This document shows positions 1 through 13,754 of a stretch of 64,000 nt of DNA, in pieces. The position numbers were made by a program, and so were the translations under genes. Source of the stretch: Anas platyrhynchos. Taxonomy: Eukaryota > Chordata > Aves > Anseriformes > Anatidae. The stretch spans positions 87,851,501-87,915,500 of the forward strand of contig NC_092588.1 in NCBI RefSeq assembly GCF_047663525.1, written 5' to 3'. Every line of letters begins with the position of its first letter. Within the stretch, counting starts at the first letter, position 1. The notes under the pieces are model-generated. The model did not search any database. It was not told the DNA's origin and saw only the letters and a program-made list of their open reading frames with translations.

Positions 1-489
1 CACCAGTCAGGTGTGGCCAGGCTGGAGCTACGAGCTTGCTCTCCTGCTCACAGTTGGATTGGCAGGTGCCCAGTGTGGAGCCCAGGCTCTGATCTTCTCC
101 ATGGGGACACTCCTTCCAATTAGTGGCAAAGCTTGAAGAAATAAAAAATTAATGGGGCTATGAACATAGATTTATTTTTATTTTTTTTTTAGTAAATTAA
201 AAGTAACTTTCCCACTTAAAAGCATTTAGATAAAAATAAGTCCACTCAATTAAAAATAAATAAATAAAATAAATAAATAAAGTGAATCATGCTTCTGTCT
301 TGGCATTTTTAACCAAATACTTATATTATTCTTAGATTTTTTTTTTTAAATAATTTACTTTCTATGACGAATGATTGTTTTTCACTTCACAGGGATGGTT
401 TTGAATACATGGCTTATCTAAACAATTGCAGTATATCTGAGATGCCACATAGGCCTACAACACAGAGGTTCCCTGGGCAGGTCATGGCA
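1..489. other. Intergenic, AT-rich after about 150
   Basis: The first 130 bases are moderately GC-rich without a recognisable element. The rest is T-rich and A-rich low complexity. No exon is supported. Confidence 0.6.
254..281 (+). repeat. (TAAA)n/(AATA)n microsatellite
   Basis: Imperfect AAATA/AAAT units follow a T-rich stretch, in AT-rich intergenic DNA. Confidence 0.85.
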
Positions 490-780
490 AGGCCTGAGGG
501 GTGGGGCCCAGCAGGCAGTGGTCTGCAGGCTGGGTACCACCAGGAGCAGGGCACCAGGGGCACCAGGACAGCCCCAGGCACCGGGCATCTTCCTGAGGAT
601 GGTGCCAGGCCATGGTCGGGCCCGGCTGTGGGCCTGTGGATAGGCCCAGCTGGGCAGGGGCCGTGGCCAAGCAGGGCAGGGCTGTGGGGAGCTGGAGCCA
701 GGCCCAGCTGTGGCCTCTGTGAGGAAGGGGCTGAGTGGCACCTGGGCTCTCAAGAAGCTGAAGAAAGTTGCCCAGGGTTG
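490..780. repeat. GC-rich degenerate minisatellite-like block
   Basis: A 290-base GC-rich island lies in AT-rich DNA and is built of related short phrases. GGCCCGGCTGTGGGCCTGTG at 619 and GGCCCAGCTGTGGCCTCTGTG at 701 are clear relatives, with a third partial copy at 643 and several CACCAGG/GCACC repeats at 535-590. CpG content is low, so it is not a CpG-island promoter. The open frames across it on both strands follow from the base composition. Confidence 0.5.
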
Positions 781-1630
781 TAATGTGCTTTTAAATGGTA
801 CTGACTTACAAAGGCTGGCATTCTCTGTTTTTGCAACACTTTGCAACAACCGTTAACATGACTTAGATCAGAATTAGGTATAACTTCCTGAGTCTGTTCA
901 GAAGCTGCTCTGAATCAGTCAGTGTTTGGATTCCATTTTACCTTTCCAGCCCAGCCTTACATTCTGATTTGTTATAATACAGCATCAACTGCCTACTGTC
1001 CATGGTGGTGTGTTCCTGTGACATTCTTCTCACTGAGATAGGTTTAAGCTTTGCAAAACCTTGGGGGTGACAGATGTAAAACTGTCCTACAAAGAAGAAA
1101 AAGGAGTTATGTGTCCACTACGTTGTATGAAGATGGCCTGGATTTTTATTTTATTTTATTTTTTTCTGGCATTTTTTCTGACCAGTTCTAGCACTACTCT
1201 AGCTCCATGACATTTCTGACGAAAGTAATTCGAAAGACTCTCTTGAAGTATGTGCAGCACTGCCAGTTTTAAGGCCTGAATCTGTAAAATGATACCACTT
1301 CTGTGCACAGTGGGGATGCCATTGTACTAGGCATTTGCACAGAGTCTTATTTCAGAACTACTGACTGTCTAATAAGAGGAAAATGAAGTTAGGAATGTTT
1401 TCTCTCCTCAAAAGAGTCTGTGTAGCCTCTTGGTATCAGATTTTTTTTTTTTTTACTTTTATTTTTTGTTTACCATATGTAGTTTTAAAGAGAGGAATGT
1501 GAGGAGTGGTTAGAGTCTCAAACAAGCCTGCATGGCTTTAAAAAATGTTCATCACTGGTGAAAATTGCAAGACCAGGATTTCCAGCCCTGAGCTTCTAAC
1601 ACGTGCAGAAAACAGTTTTGAAAACTAATT

Positions 1631-1651
1631 AAAAAAAAAAAAAAAAAAAAA
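1631..1651 (+). repeat. A21 homopolymer
   Basis: Twenty-one consecutive A residues. No retrotransposed body is recognisable just upstream. Confidence 0.95.
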
Positions 1652-2328
1652 GTTTATTAAGCAAAATTGGAGTTTGCCAAGTAATTTGCTGTTTTCTGTA
1701 TTACCTGTTTAACAGTGGCCCTGCACTGGCACCAAGAAATTTAAATCCAGTATGCTACTTTACATAAACTGTAACATTCTTTGAAATCATAGCATTTTGA
1801 GAGAAAAGCACATTGTCTCTGCAGAAATAGTATGAACAGGCATTCTTATTTTAAAGCTTTACCTCATTTGCGGTACAAACCTCATCTCTGTGAGGAGCTC
1901 TGGCCACTTAGTCTCAGGAATCATTTCTTTGAAAATGAGCTCTTTCTATCAAATCTCTCCATCCCCAAAATTCTGACTAAAATCAAGATTCCTCTTAACC
2001 TTTATGTAAATAAACTAAACATAAGCAAGGAATTGACTTTTTCTTCCACCGTCCTCTACTTGTTTGCCAGACCCCCCTCTTTTTCACTCATAGCAGCTTC
2101 TCCCAATGCTTATGACTTTTATGTTTTCAGTCTAATTTGGCACATAAACTCTGATCAGGAACTCCTTTTTTCCCCGATGCCATGTATCAACACAGCTAGC
2201 TAGTGTCAAATTTGCACTCTTTGAATACATTGCGTTACATAACCCACCACAGTATTTTTAACGTCAATGTTCTGTTAACATAAATATATATGTTGTGTGT
2301 TTATGCCACAGAAGTTAGAGCTTTTTTT

Positions 2329-2345
2329 GTGTGTGTGTGTGTGTG
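2329..2345 (+). repeat. (GT)n microsatellite
   Basis: Eight GT units flanked on both sides by T runs and then TTTG-type units to about 2390. Confidence 0.9.
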
Positions 2346-5333
2346 GTTTTTTTTTGTTTTGATTTGTTTTGTTTGTTTGTTTTTTGTCTTTTAAGCAATG
2401 CTCTTATTTGATTTTTAGTCCTGAAATACAGGATACAGGTCTCTTTTTTTTGAACTTTCGTAATGCTAGAGTAAATATCCATGTGAACCTTACCTCCAAA
2501 TCTGAGGTCAGAAACATAAAGGATGATTAGATTTATTTACACAATACTCAGGACTTTAAAGGATGAGCAAAGTACCTTCCTATAGTTATATCTTTGTATG
2601 ACTTAGTCCTTTTCAAAACTCATAACTCATATTTGGTCAAGTCTTAGATTGGAAATGCTATTATTGGCAAATTCTTGTGGACTTTCCATTGAAGGCTTTT
2701 AGAGGTTGAATTTGAGGGTACTTCAGTACTTAACCACGTATATTGTAAACTTGTAAAATCCTATGGAGTTCTTATAATCTGTAATTTTTGCTTGCATTAA
2801 GAAGTTAAGGTTAAAATTACTCACTAGAGCACTTGTTTTACTAAAGCTGAAATGATCTATTTCAGATATGACACTGCCTGTGACAGTCCTAACAGCAGAA
2901 TATACTCCATCTTTTTTCTCATCTAGTTTTTGGATGAAGATACTATAAATCATTTCCCAACTGCTAACAGCATAGTTAAGTTTTCATTCTGATAGGAAAG
3001 TTTACTCAAATGTCATTAAATGTCAGAATTATTGTGAAGGTCACAAGCCACTAGGTCCAGATACTAAGCAAGCATGAATCTACTTGCTATACACTACTCT
3101 TCCTTTTGACAAGGCAGGGTGAGCACAACAGAGCACAGCAGGTTGCAGCAGTAGTCACTGTGTCCTGTTTGATCTTGACTTTGAGCAATTACAAGTCTAA
3201 AACTGCTGTGAGTGAGGTAGAGGTCTGCACTGTATCAAAGCCTGGGCTAATGTCTTCATCAGGACATGGAGTATGGCATAAGGAGCCCTGAACTAGCTGA
3301 GTGGACTGATGTATCCACACATCACGGAGAAACAGTTCTGGAAGCAGTGCAATTCCTCTGAAATTACATTGATTGGAAGTGAAACAAGCCTGCCTCTTGG
3401 ACACAAGGTCCTCTGAATCTCAGAAGCACAGAAATTCTCCAACCCATCATTATTGATTCCTTTTCTGTAGACTGACTCTAGGATACACAGGCCTTATTCC
3501 ATTGTACACTTGCATGCCTCAGGAGAGCTTTTGTACAAAATGCTAGTCATCTCAGTCCTTGCCTTGCATTCATCTAAAGGCATGAAAATCATAAATATGA
3601 ATTTCCTGCAGATCTTGGTGAACTATAATAGAAGAATGTCTTAGCAGATATTTCCCACCTCTCCCACAATAATGGGAACCATGGAAAACACAAACTCCTT
3701 ATCTGCCTTTTGTAAAAGTTCATTAAACACTTTTTGTCATGTTACCCCAATAGTCTTAAGTAGTCTTAGTGTTGATGGCTTTTGAACCCTTCCACTGTAT
3801 AGCGTTCTTTTTGAAATGGGATGACCAGGTGAAGTTGCATCCCTGGTTTATGGGCAGCTGTATCTCTCTGATGCTATTTGCCTTACACACAGAATGTTCT
3901 GCCAGTAGCTTTGCACCTGGCACAGAACGTTGCTACATTGTCCTCAAAGCCCAAGTGGTAGCTAGCTCCCCTTCCCGCAGTGATTTACAAAGGTGTAGGC
4001 AGGGGTACAGCTGCAGAAATAGCATGTTATTCCATGGGAAAAGGGAAGTGGGGAGCAGACTATGGCTTTGTTCTCCAGCAGGATAGAGATATCTGGGTTT
4101 CAACATGAACTTTAGTAGGGAAAAATCTGATGTTGCCTAAGTCCAGCTCATGCAGAAGTTTCTGAAGGAAGGGAGACAGAAGGAGCAGCAGGAAGCAACA
4201 TATGTCTGATGCAGTGCTTGAACAATGGTTCTTGGTATCTTGGTATCTTGACTTTGCACAACCAAGGAAGGTGGGAATAGTCTAAACTCTGCCCACCAGT
4301 CAGTACTGAATTATATTTGTTAACATGTTGTCTATTCTCTTACTCAGGTCATCCTAAATTTTCTTGCATCTCTATTCTTGACTCTTTCATAGCACGTGAA
4401 TATGTCACTATCTGTTTTTACTCCTCTCCATATGCACAATGATAGCAACTGTTATGACAGTAAGTATGATATCTTGAGACCAATTTGTTAGCTCTTTGTC
4501 ATGATGGAAATTAACCATTTTGTTATAATTTTATTTCTCTCCTAGGAAGTTTTGTTCAAAAGAAATACTTTGACTCTTCTTTAATGATTACTCAACTTTT
4601 TTACTTGGCATTTATAGTGTTACACTGCTAAATTAAAAGCCGTAGAGCTTGTGTAGCTACTGCATAACTCATTTCTCAGTTAGAAATGTGTTTGAGTGAA
4701 CAGTAGCAAGAGATGGCTTCCAAAACACCCAAAGTTGAGAGAAAAAAAAATTGAAATAATATTCAGTCCTGCTGTAGAAGATAAGGCATAGAGTTCACAA
4801 AATATTGCGAGTGCGAATATTTTCTTATGGCTTTCAAATCATGGAGAAAGGAATTTAAATTACTGGGGAAAATGAGTACTGAAATATGTGATCATATTGA
4901 CTCTTCTCTGAGAATTATTTTTTGCCCACTGAACATATGAGCAAAAAAGAGTTCTTTGAGAAATTTGTACAGGAATATGGAAATAGCTGACTTTTGTAAA
5001 GTTTAATTTTTCCTGCTGAACTGGTTTTACCACAAAAATGAGTTATGGTTAGCATTTTCATCATCTGATGACTGAAGGTTTAGCAGTCTTTAAAAGGAAG
5101 ACTATCTGAGAAGCTTGACACTAGTTGTTCTGTAAAAGACTTGACTATTTTTCAGTTTAGGTTTATCATTGTTCTGTGTCATTGTATTTGTATCGTAAAG
5201 TTACTTGGAAAGTTCTAGAAAGTAAGAATGTTGGATTCAGTTGCTAAATTTAGAGAGATTCTCTCACAGAAGTATCTAACACTTCACAGCATGAAGGAAA
5301 AAACAAGTTTATTTTGTAGGAAACAACGAAAGG

Positions 5334-5413
5334 GAAACAAAATAAAAACGGAAAGAGAAGGAAAGAAGAAATGAAGGGAGAGAGGAAGGGAGGTAGGGAG
5401 GGAGGGAGGAACC
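5334..5413 (+). repeat. Purine-rich tract ending in (GGGA)n
   Basis: About 80 bases are almost pure A and G, ending in AGGGAGGTAGGGAGGGAGGG. The complementary strand gives a spurious open frame rich in Pro, Ser, Leu and Phe. Such tracts are common neutral polypurine microsatellites. Confidence 0.85.
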
Positions 5414-5480
5414 CCTGGTCATTTGGGGTGTAACTGCATATTTGTTCCATATGAAATTCATCCTGAATAGCCTCCTAAAG

Positions 5481-5715
5481 GGTGGGTAGAGGTGAACATC
5501 CAAGCTCACAGGGACCATTGCTGGTCTGGAGGAAGAAGTGTGGAGAAACAAACTTTGTTGCAGCCCCAGAATTCCTTTGCCGTTTTTTTTTTTTTTCACC
5601 CTCAGGGTCCCTGCAGATCTGCACTTTGTCACTCTCGGAACCCTACCCATAATGGTAGAGATGGGTGGAGGCTGAGTTCACAGGGGCCTTTGCTGGTGCA
5701 GAGAAGGATGTTGTG
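5481..5715 (+). repeat. Imperfect direct duplication, about 180-bp offset
   Basis: The phrase starting GGTGGGTAGAGGTGAACATC at 5481, then GCTCACAGGGACCATTGCTGG, reappears at 5661 as GATGGGTGGAGGCTGA followed by GTTCACAGGGGCCTTTGCTGG and a similar GAGAAGGA tail. The second copy has a small deletion. It may be two arms of an old repeat or a local tandem duplication. Confidence 0.55.
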
Positions 5716-5999
5716 TTGAAAGACATCTTGTAGCACTCCAGTGCTTCCCTTGGCATGTCTCCAGTGTTCCTGCTGCTCTGTCCTTTCCCAAATAATCTAT
5801 AGTGAGACTTACTTACTGGTGTCTACTTGTGTCTAAAGCACATCAATATGTTGTTGACTTTGTTGTTATTTTTGTACCATATTGTAGGATTGAAACACAG
5901 AAGAAACAGATACTTAACTTGAACAGCTCTTAATGTATCAAATAAGCTATTTTTGAGCATGCAAGACAGCTTTTACAAGCTCATGAAGAATGACAGGCA

Positions 6000-6890
6000 G
6001 GGAGGAAAAGGAGAGGAAATGCCTTCAGCTGGGATGTGCAGAGCTGTCCTGTGACAAGGACAAGGTTCTGGTGAGAGGTCGTGGGTCAGACCCAACAGGA
6101 GGACAGGGAGGGAGGCAGTGTGTGGGGGGCATGTTACCAGACTCGGGGTCTGGGTGAGGAGTGGATGAAGCCTTCTTTAAACCCGTTGAGAAAGTTGGAA
6201 GATGGCAGAGCCTGGCACTCCTGGGCTCTGTGAACCTCCCTGTCATCTGCTGGAAGGGCAGCACGGCTGGGCACATGCAGTCCTGGAGACTTTTGAGGCA
6301 ACTTCTTGGCAGAGCCTGGTTGGGCCACTGAGGGACCTGCTGTCCCTGCTGAGGTGGGAGAGATGTGATCTGTGTCAGCCTGGGCCATGGTGAGCATGAA
6401 ATACTGAAGGTGTCAATCATGAGGGGAGGGAGGAGAATCACAGAGCCCAGGCGTGGGGCGTCAGGTGAGCAGCCTGCCTCTTGTCCAGGGAGCAGGCAGC
6501 TGGGATCCCACAGGAGCAGCTCTGAAGGGCAAAGGAGATGAGGGAAGCTGCCAGGTCTGTATGGACCACATCCTGCAGATGGGAGAATGGTCCGTCCCGA
6601 TGCCCAGGGAAACAAGCAGACAAAAGCCAAAGCCTGGCTTGGCTACACAGAGAGCTTGTGGGGCAGCTCTACTGCAAAAAGGCCACGTCCAGGAGGTGGA
6701 AGCAGGGCCAGGCTACAAAGAAGGGCTTAAGAAATACTGCCTGGGCATGCAGGGGTGGGGTTACAAAACCCAAAGCTCAGCTTGAACTGGCAGGGACATC
6801 AGGGGCTGGACAAAGTGCTTCAGTATCTACGTGGGCAGTAGAAGGTCAAACAAGGAACTGCGGGCTTGCTGCTTACTGGGGTTGGTGACT
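6000..6890 (+). repeat. GC-rich block, possible old interspersed repeat (CR1 5'-leader-like)
   Basis: About 890 bases of GC-rich, purine-biased sequence begin and end abruptly in AT-rich flanks. The flank after 6900 turns at once to AAAATTTACATTTTT. Phrases such as AAAAAGGCCACGTCCAGGAGG and a TACTGCCTGGGCATGCAGG motif resemble the GC-rich 5' leader of full-length CR1 elements in plus orientation, from general recollection of that family and not from an alignment. The open frames on both strands here (up to 201 codons on the minus strand) have low-complexity composition and no recognisable domain. Other explanations are a different repeat family or a decayed retrocopy. Confidence 0.35.
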
Positions 6891-9800
6891 TCGTGGCAGC
6901 ACACATGAAAATTTACATTTTTACAAACACTCAATTCTAAAGACAAATCTTAACACATTAAATCTCAAAAATATGTTATTGATAAGGAATGTGTTATTGG
7001 TGAGAAAGTGACAGGTATGTAGTCCTAAAGAAACATCTATGTTCTGACAAATGTCACTATTTTTTATCTGTGACTGTTTCCTCACTGGAACTTTTAATTC
7101 TTAAGGTCTTGCAGGTCTTAGTGCTAATATTAGGTTAATCTCATGATGTTATCAAGGATAGGTGAAGTGAAAGGTGCTTTTCAAAGACATAGCACTAGAA
7201 CTAAAAGAATATATTTTCAAATAAAGTACTATATTATGTCTTTGTAGATACTAAGTAAAACCTGAAAACATTTTTTAAAAATCTCCCATTGAGTAGGTGG
7301 ATCAAAGAAAAAGGAGTCCAAAACAATTATTCAAGTCTTGAAATATAAGCTTATCACCTGGACTTTTAAGCACCAAATGAATATTTTTTATGACTTGTTT
7401 GATACAAAGCTGGATTATATCAATGGACAAGCTCTCATTAGTTGTAGTGACATCTGCTGTAAAAAGAAAATTGCAAAGCAGAGGTATTTTTTTAAAAGCA
7501 CCCTTCAGAATTTATCTATTGAAACACTTACTTACTGATTCCCCGTTGGTATTAGGCAACATGTCATGTTTGTAGCTGTGACTTCAATACAATGAAATAT
7601 AAAATTTTTTTATGTATTGCGACAATAAAAAAGTCACTCCTTTCATCATAATTAAATAGAAATGGCAAGGCCTGCGGGATGGATGGATGGAAGCTTTAGT
7701 TTCTTTTGAATACAAGGAGATTGACTCATGACACCATGTCCGAAGCCAAGATCAGACAGGAATTCAGCAGTATTACTGGGAGTAGAAAATTGATCACTCG
7801 ACTCCCAGTTCTGCACTGTAAACAAAGTAATCACTTCTGAGATGCTTCAAAAAATAAATAAATGAAAGAGTGCTTTGACACATAGGATGTTGATGATGTT
7901 AGAAGAGTTGATGATCTAAAAGAAGTTATCAGTGACTTGTTGTAGGGGTCCTGTGAAATGATTAAATTGTGATGTGTCAGGGAATGAGAAAAATAGACGT
8001 AACCATCTTCCCATCTCTGGGCAACGTTGCATGAGGTTAACATTCCCCATCCTTTGGTGGTTTACAACCACAGTTCTTGCAGAATAGGGTGACTAACAGT
8101 ACCAAGCTGGTTCAGACTCAGCAGACGTTATGCATATTTTCTTCACCCCCTGCAGCTCTTTGCCAGTACACTTCAGTCATGATTTGCATCATCATTACAA
8201 GTCTTGTCTTTCACATTTCCTGAATAAAAACGGTGCCAATGTTTGACACATGTACAAAGTCCTGGAAATTAAGATTTTATTTTTGCTACTGATATGTTGA
8301 GAATGTGAGTAGCCTTGTTTTTCCAGCAAGAGATTTAATTTGCAAAACAAGACTGGAATGTTTCTTCTGACTCACCTGTTTCGTACAGTGTATATCCCAT
8401 CTTAAGTACTTCCCCTGCATTCCCTTTTTAAATACCATCTGTTCTAAATGAAAACTAATTTGGGATGTTGTTTTTATATTCAAGTTCTTTAATAGTGTAT
8501 GTAGATCCTACCATATGTTTTTCTTTCACTTCTAAAAGGAAATTCCTTCAGGGTCCACCTGGGTAACAGCTGAATAGGAAACCTACAGAGCTGTTATAGT
8601 TTCTAAATACATTACTTCCTGCCCAGATTTCCACATAGAAGTCCTGCAAACCTGCAGGGACTGCACTTTTGAACAGTCCCTGTTTGTCCAGTCTAATAGC
8701 TTATCTACTTTAAAAACAAAACAGAACAAAACAAAAAAACACCCCCCTAGGTGATGTAGTAAGTAGTGCAGGATGTAGGTGGGAAAGGAAGTTCTTCAGA
8801 CTGGGGCTGTCTTTTCACGGTCTCATGGAGGAGGACAGTAGGACCTTAGCAGAGATCAACAATCCACGGCATTATTGCAATACAAATCTTCTTGTACTTA
8901 TGCCAGAGTGAGAGCCATACATTAAATTTTGTACTTTTGAGATCAGAGGTGGGCTGATAAAACTAGAATCAAGTCACATGTATACTTTAACTCTTCCCCG
9001 AACTGTTTCTTCTGCAGATGTACAAAGAGTCAGAGCCAACTCATAGTAATCTCCATGCAGGAAAGGAGTACAATTTTAAGCTAATTTTGTGTTTGCCTAT
9101 ATTCAGAGGCCTGGGAGCCAGATGAGTGTTTGGTGCAGATCCATATAGCTACAAGGCTAGAACTGTAAGGGAACATTTTTTTTTTCCTATGCCAAACAAA
9201 TCTGTGTTTTAAAAACTATTTCCAATCCACCAAGATGGTGAAGGAAGTTGTCCCAGAATAGCTATCATGCCTGAGTGATCCTCTGGGTCACTTAATTTAA
9301 GTCCTTGCTCTTGTATCTTCATTTACATGGGAACATGTTACCCCCTGGGCTGGCTATTCTTGGAAGCAGTAGAAATGGGAAGGATGTTTCGGTTTCACCC
9401 TTTAAAGCTTTCTTTGTTAGTTATTAAATATTTGGGCAAGCCCAGTCATGAGGACTACAACCTGGGATGGTGGGAGCTAAGGTTCAGGTCCTTGCTCCAC
9501 AGAACATTGTGAAAATGACGAGAAGTGGGCCATTTCAACACAAGAGCCTGGGAAATCCACTTGGCATTTGCCTGCAGCCTAGTAGTTAGGTTGCAGAGGT
9601 GAGTCAGACCAAGGAGTAATTTGCAACTGAGCCCAGCTTATTGGCTACTGTGAGGTATAATTGGGATCAGAAGTCTTTCCAAATTAAATTTCCATTGATA
9701 TTAACACATTCCCACAACCTGTTCTGATTCATTGCTGTCTTCTGTCAGTTTGGATGGAAAAATCACAGTCATCTGTGCTGGACATTAATTATGGTGCTTT

Positions 9801-12800
9801 ATAAAAACAGCCAAAGACTTGTAAGACCAGCTGAGATTAATAAGAGCTGGAGAAAAGGAGGTGTGCTAGCTTTGGATCTGCTAACAGGGAGAACTAGCAG
9901 AAGACCATACTGACAGCTTTGCACTATCTACATAATCATTTTCCTGTAAGGTATTCCCTAGCAGGCCTCTACCTACCAGGCCACTGCCTCCCATAGCCTC
10001 TTCATACTGTTTTGATTATGTAAAAGGACCCATAGGATTAACACCAGTCTAAATTTCCTGAAAATACAAATCTGAGATGAATTGAACCTACCTCCTAATT
10101 TTAACAGAGTTTTGCCCAGGGTACGGGGAAGAATACATTATTCTTTGCTTGGTAGCGACTTAAGGGAATTAGTCACAATGCTAACCCAGCAGACTCACTC
10201 CAGACAAGCCTAGGTGATGGAAAACAATCTTCAAGTTCTTGACGAGCCATTTAAGTTTTGTCACAGACAACATTTAAGTTTGTCTCTCTGGTCATCTATG
10301 TTGAAAGCATGCTGTGTCAAAGCATTTCATGAGATGCAGATATATCCTGGAAGCTTTACATTTCATTTTATTGGATCCCAGAAAAGTTCAAACACATTAT
10401 TGCTTTAGACCTTCATGTGGACCTGTTGTTTACTCTTCAGTCCTGTATGCTTAACTCTACCTAGCACAAGGAAATATAAGCATGGCATATGATAAATTTG
10501 GGAGATAGAATATGGTAATATAATATGATAATATGGAGAGATACTTAGTACATTGAAAAGTAATCATAAGGAGGCCATGTTCAATTTAGTTTCACTTACG
10601 CCAAAAGTGAAACAACTATAAATTACTGCCAAAGAGAACTGAGAAATGAAGAGAGGCTTTCCAGGGACAGAAGCTGGAGCCAGTTTGATTGCTGATCTAC
10701 TAATAAGTTGTTTATCTCATCAGGATAGTAATATTTTATGTAGGTTAGGGTAAATTTATGCTGTTAACAACAGAATAAAAGAATACATTCTTATACATTG
10801 TTAAGCTGTGATTTGACCTGTTGTTAACATCAAATCTTCTTTGAAAATTAGTCTCTGAATTTAGGAAAGTAAATTTTTCCTAACTTCTATTGGGCTAGCC
10901 ACCTGCTGGCTTTTGAAATATGGATGTTTTTTGAAATAAAATGCTACTTTTAAAATTTAAATACTTTGTGTTCACTCAATTATTAACTGTACATGTTCAA
11001 CATTGCTGTAAATATCTGTTATTATAAACCTCTCTTGAAATATCAGTTTTGTATTATTCTTTATTTTTCTTTATATTATTTATTATTCTTTATATTGTGC
11101 ATGTTTGAAATATTAAGTTACTTAAAAAAAATACAAAAAACATGTTTCTATAAAAGCTTACATTTTAGGGGATGGATTCCTTGAACTCTTGTGGTTCCCT
11201 GGTGATTAACATTTCAGATCTTTTTTTTAACTTACTGTCCATGTATTCACTGTTTACAAAAACAAATTAGTCTTTTTTTTTTTTTAGGTTAGTGGTAATA
11301 TATTGGTGAGTGATGAATGTACTGTCATTCATGAGATATCACAATCCAGACACTCTTTCAAGTGTTAGAAACTATATTCAATATAGTTTAAGTATTCTTA
11401 TGGAAGTAGGTAAGTTAAGTATTCTATGGAGTATTAAGTCTCACTTCACAATCCTATTAATTAGCTAATTTTAGCAGGGTAGCCTGGATGCCTATTCCCA
11501 ATAGAATTGTTCTCTGACTAAGGCATGCATCCAGGATGTCTGGATCCTGTGTTCCCTTTTGCCAAATTACTCAACCTCTTTGTGTGTCACTTTTTCCTTA
11601 AAATGAGAACAACACATGAAGTGTTTAAGCATACTTAATAATAGGAAAAGACTTTGAGATGCCCTGCATCTCTGCAGAAAATTATAAACATTGGACATTA
11701 TGGGTTCTTATCTATGAGTATGGTTTATTTCCAAAAATACCAAAGAGCTCCAGGCACCTGTGTCTACAAATCATTTTCGGTATGTTTTACAAACTGGAAA
11801 AAAAAATAATAAAAAAAAAATCTCCTGGAATACATCATTAGCTCTAGCCCAGCTTATGCTAAACTTGGTTTTGAGTTGAAAGGGTTTTTCTCTTTATACA
11901 GAGATGTATCTAGAGATGTAGAGATAACTGAACTGATGCTAGACACTGGGAAAAGCAGAAACTAGCAAAGACAGAGGGCCCCAGTGCTGTGGTTAGGCTG
12001 TTTCCCACACTTCAGAGTGTGTTTTCTTGATGCCACAGCAGCAGGTGTGCAGGTATGTGGTGAGCTGCTCGCACAAGTGTTCACATTGACTGCCTCTGGG
12101 CCTTAAGTCTTGTTGGTTACAGTGGGGCTTGCAGAAGTAGGAAAGAACCCTGGCTCTTTCTGCCCCTGCCCTCCACCTATTGACTTACACTTAAATAAAA
12201 ATCATAACGGATTTTAGGGAGAATTTTGCATCAAAGCTGCTAAGTAAAATTGTGTGATGCAATGTTTAGCCCATGGTAGCTGAGAATGTCAGCTTGACAC
12301 AGAGGTCACCACTGAAAACCACTTTTTCTTACAAGCAGCATTCCAATATGTTACTTGTAAACCAATTTAAATGTTTTATGGTACCATTAAGCTTTAATAC
12401 AAGTTTAGAAAAGTCTTTGTGAAATATAAGAAACATGAAAATACCAGCAAGTGAATATTATACCAAGGTTAATGAAAACTGCAAAGTGTTGATGAGTTTA
12501 ATTGCTGACCCGGACAACAAGCTGAATGAGCAGTTGGGATAGAAGCTCTAAAATAAAAAGTATTTGTCAAAATGCATTAATAATACCACGCATAAAATAT
12601 CCAAAGTATTGCTATATTTTTTTCTATATGGTCCAAATCCTGTTGCTATTTTCATAATGAAAAAAAAATGTATTTACCTGAATGGGAATATTGTGATTAC
12701 TGCATTCTCATGGGGGAACAGGGAGAAGAATGCAGAAAGACAAATACTGGTTATGTATATGGATGTAAATTTGATGGTAATTCATTTTCCCATGTTCTCT

Positions 12801-13696
12801 CTCTTTTTTTTTTTTTTCTCTGACATTTGATATCTACTGAATATTATTCAAGCACTTACAACCTTGGAAAAAAAAAAAGTAGAACTATTAAGTGTCAATA
12901 AATCATTTCTTATTGTTTCTGAATCGATCTATTTCCCAGATCAAAGATGGTTAGTTAACACAAACGTAGATTTTTTTTAAAACAAAAGAGGGGGGGGGGG
13001 GAATTAAGAACCTTATCTTTTTACTAACATTATGCACTATGAATAATTCAGCCTATTTGCAAGAACTTTAAATGAATTTTGACCTCCCAAAAGTAAATTT
13101 AAATTTGCTCCTGGCATGAATAAGAAAACAATTAAATTAATACCAAGAAAATAGCATTCAGTAATTTAAAGCAGGATCTGGACTTTATTATCCCACACAG
13201 CAGATGAGCCGCCTTAACCACCAAACTGTTGGCTTTTTTGGCACATGTCTTCCTCATTTCCACTGACACTTATTGTGCACTGAAATTTTAATTAAATATG
13301 TTACAATTTTTTCTTTAGTGTATGCCTTAGAAAAAGTATTTTGTCCAAAAAAAACATTGTGTAGTGCCATTTTAAAGCTTCTGTCAGGCTTATAATCATT
13401 TGACTAGGACCATTGAAGTGAATCTCTCTTTTAATGAGTTTATGAGTACACCTTGCCTGGATTTTGCCTTTTTCCTACATGCATGATGCTCCTCACATCC
13501 CCATAGGAGGTCCCATGATGCTGCTCTCCAGTGCCTGGGAGGAGAGCTCAGGGGATAGGAGAAACACACCACCACCACCACCTCATTCTGCTCCTCACCA
13601 TGGGTTGATAGTCAGCTGGATCCAAAACTATATCTTCCTGAGCAGACTTTCAAAAGAATAGCTATGCTTTTAGGTTTTTAGGTGGCTTTGGGCAGT

Positions 13697-13699
<3 letters not shown>
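6891..13699. other. Intergenic, no gene seen
   Basis: Uniformly AT-rich unique sequence with no CpG island, no recognised transposon and no frame above 90 codons. The G12 run at 12990 is the only notable local feature. Confidence 0.6.
12990..13001 (+). repeat. G12 homopolymer
   Basis: Twelve G residues follow an A-rich stretch (AAAACAAAAGA). Long G runs are rare and often error-prone in assemblies. Confidence 0.95.

Positions 13700-13754
<55 letters not shown>
13700..13754. repeat. Uninterrupted T55 homopolymer
   Basis: Fifty-five consecutive T residues make this by far the longest homopolymer in the window. On the minus strand it is an A55 tract. Length is likely to be unreliable in the assembly and variable between individuals. 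Confidence 0.95.

Larger units (their letters stand above)
781..5333. other. Intergenic, no gene seen
   Basis: Unique AT-rich sequence with the homopolymer and GT tract listed separately. The longest frame (1832-2203, 123 codons) has no domain, signal peptide or splice context and looks random. Confidence 0.6.

Noticed and set aside
1832..2203. 123-codon plus-strand frame
   Set aside because: No splice or promoter context, no recognisable motif, and the composition is as expected for AT-rich noncoding DNA.
6025..6630. 201-codon minus-strand frame
   Set aside because: It lies wholly within the GC-rich repeat-like block, is Pro and Ser rich, and overlaps open frames in several other frames. 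No domain is recognisable.
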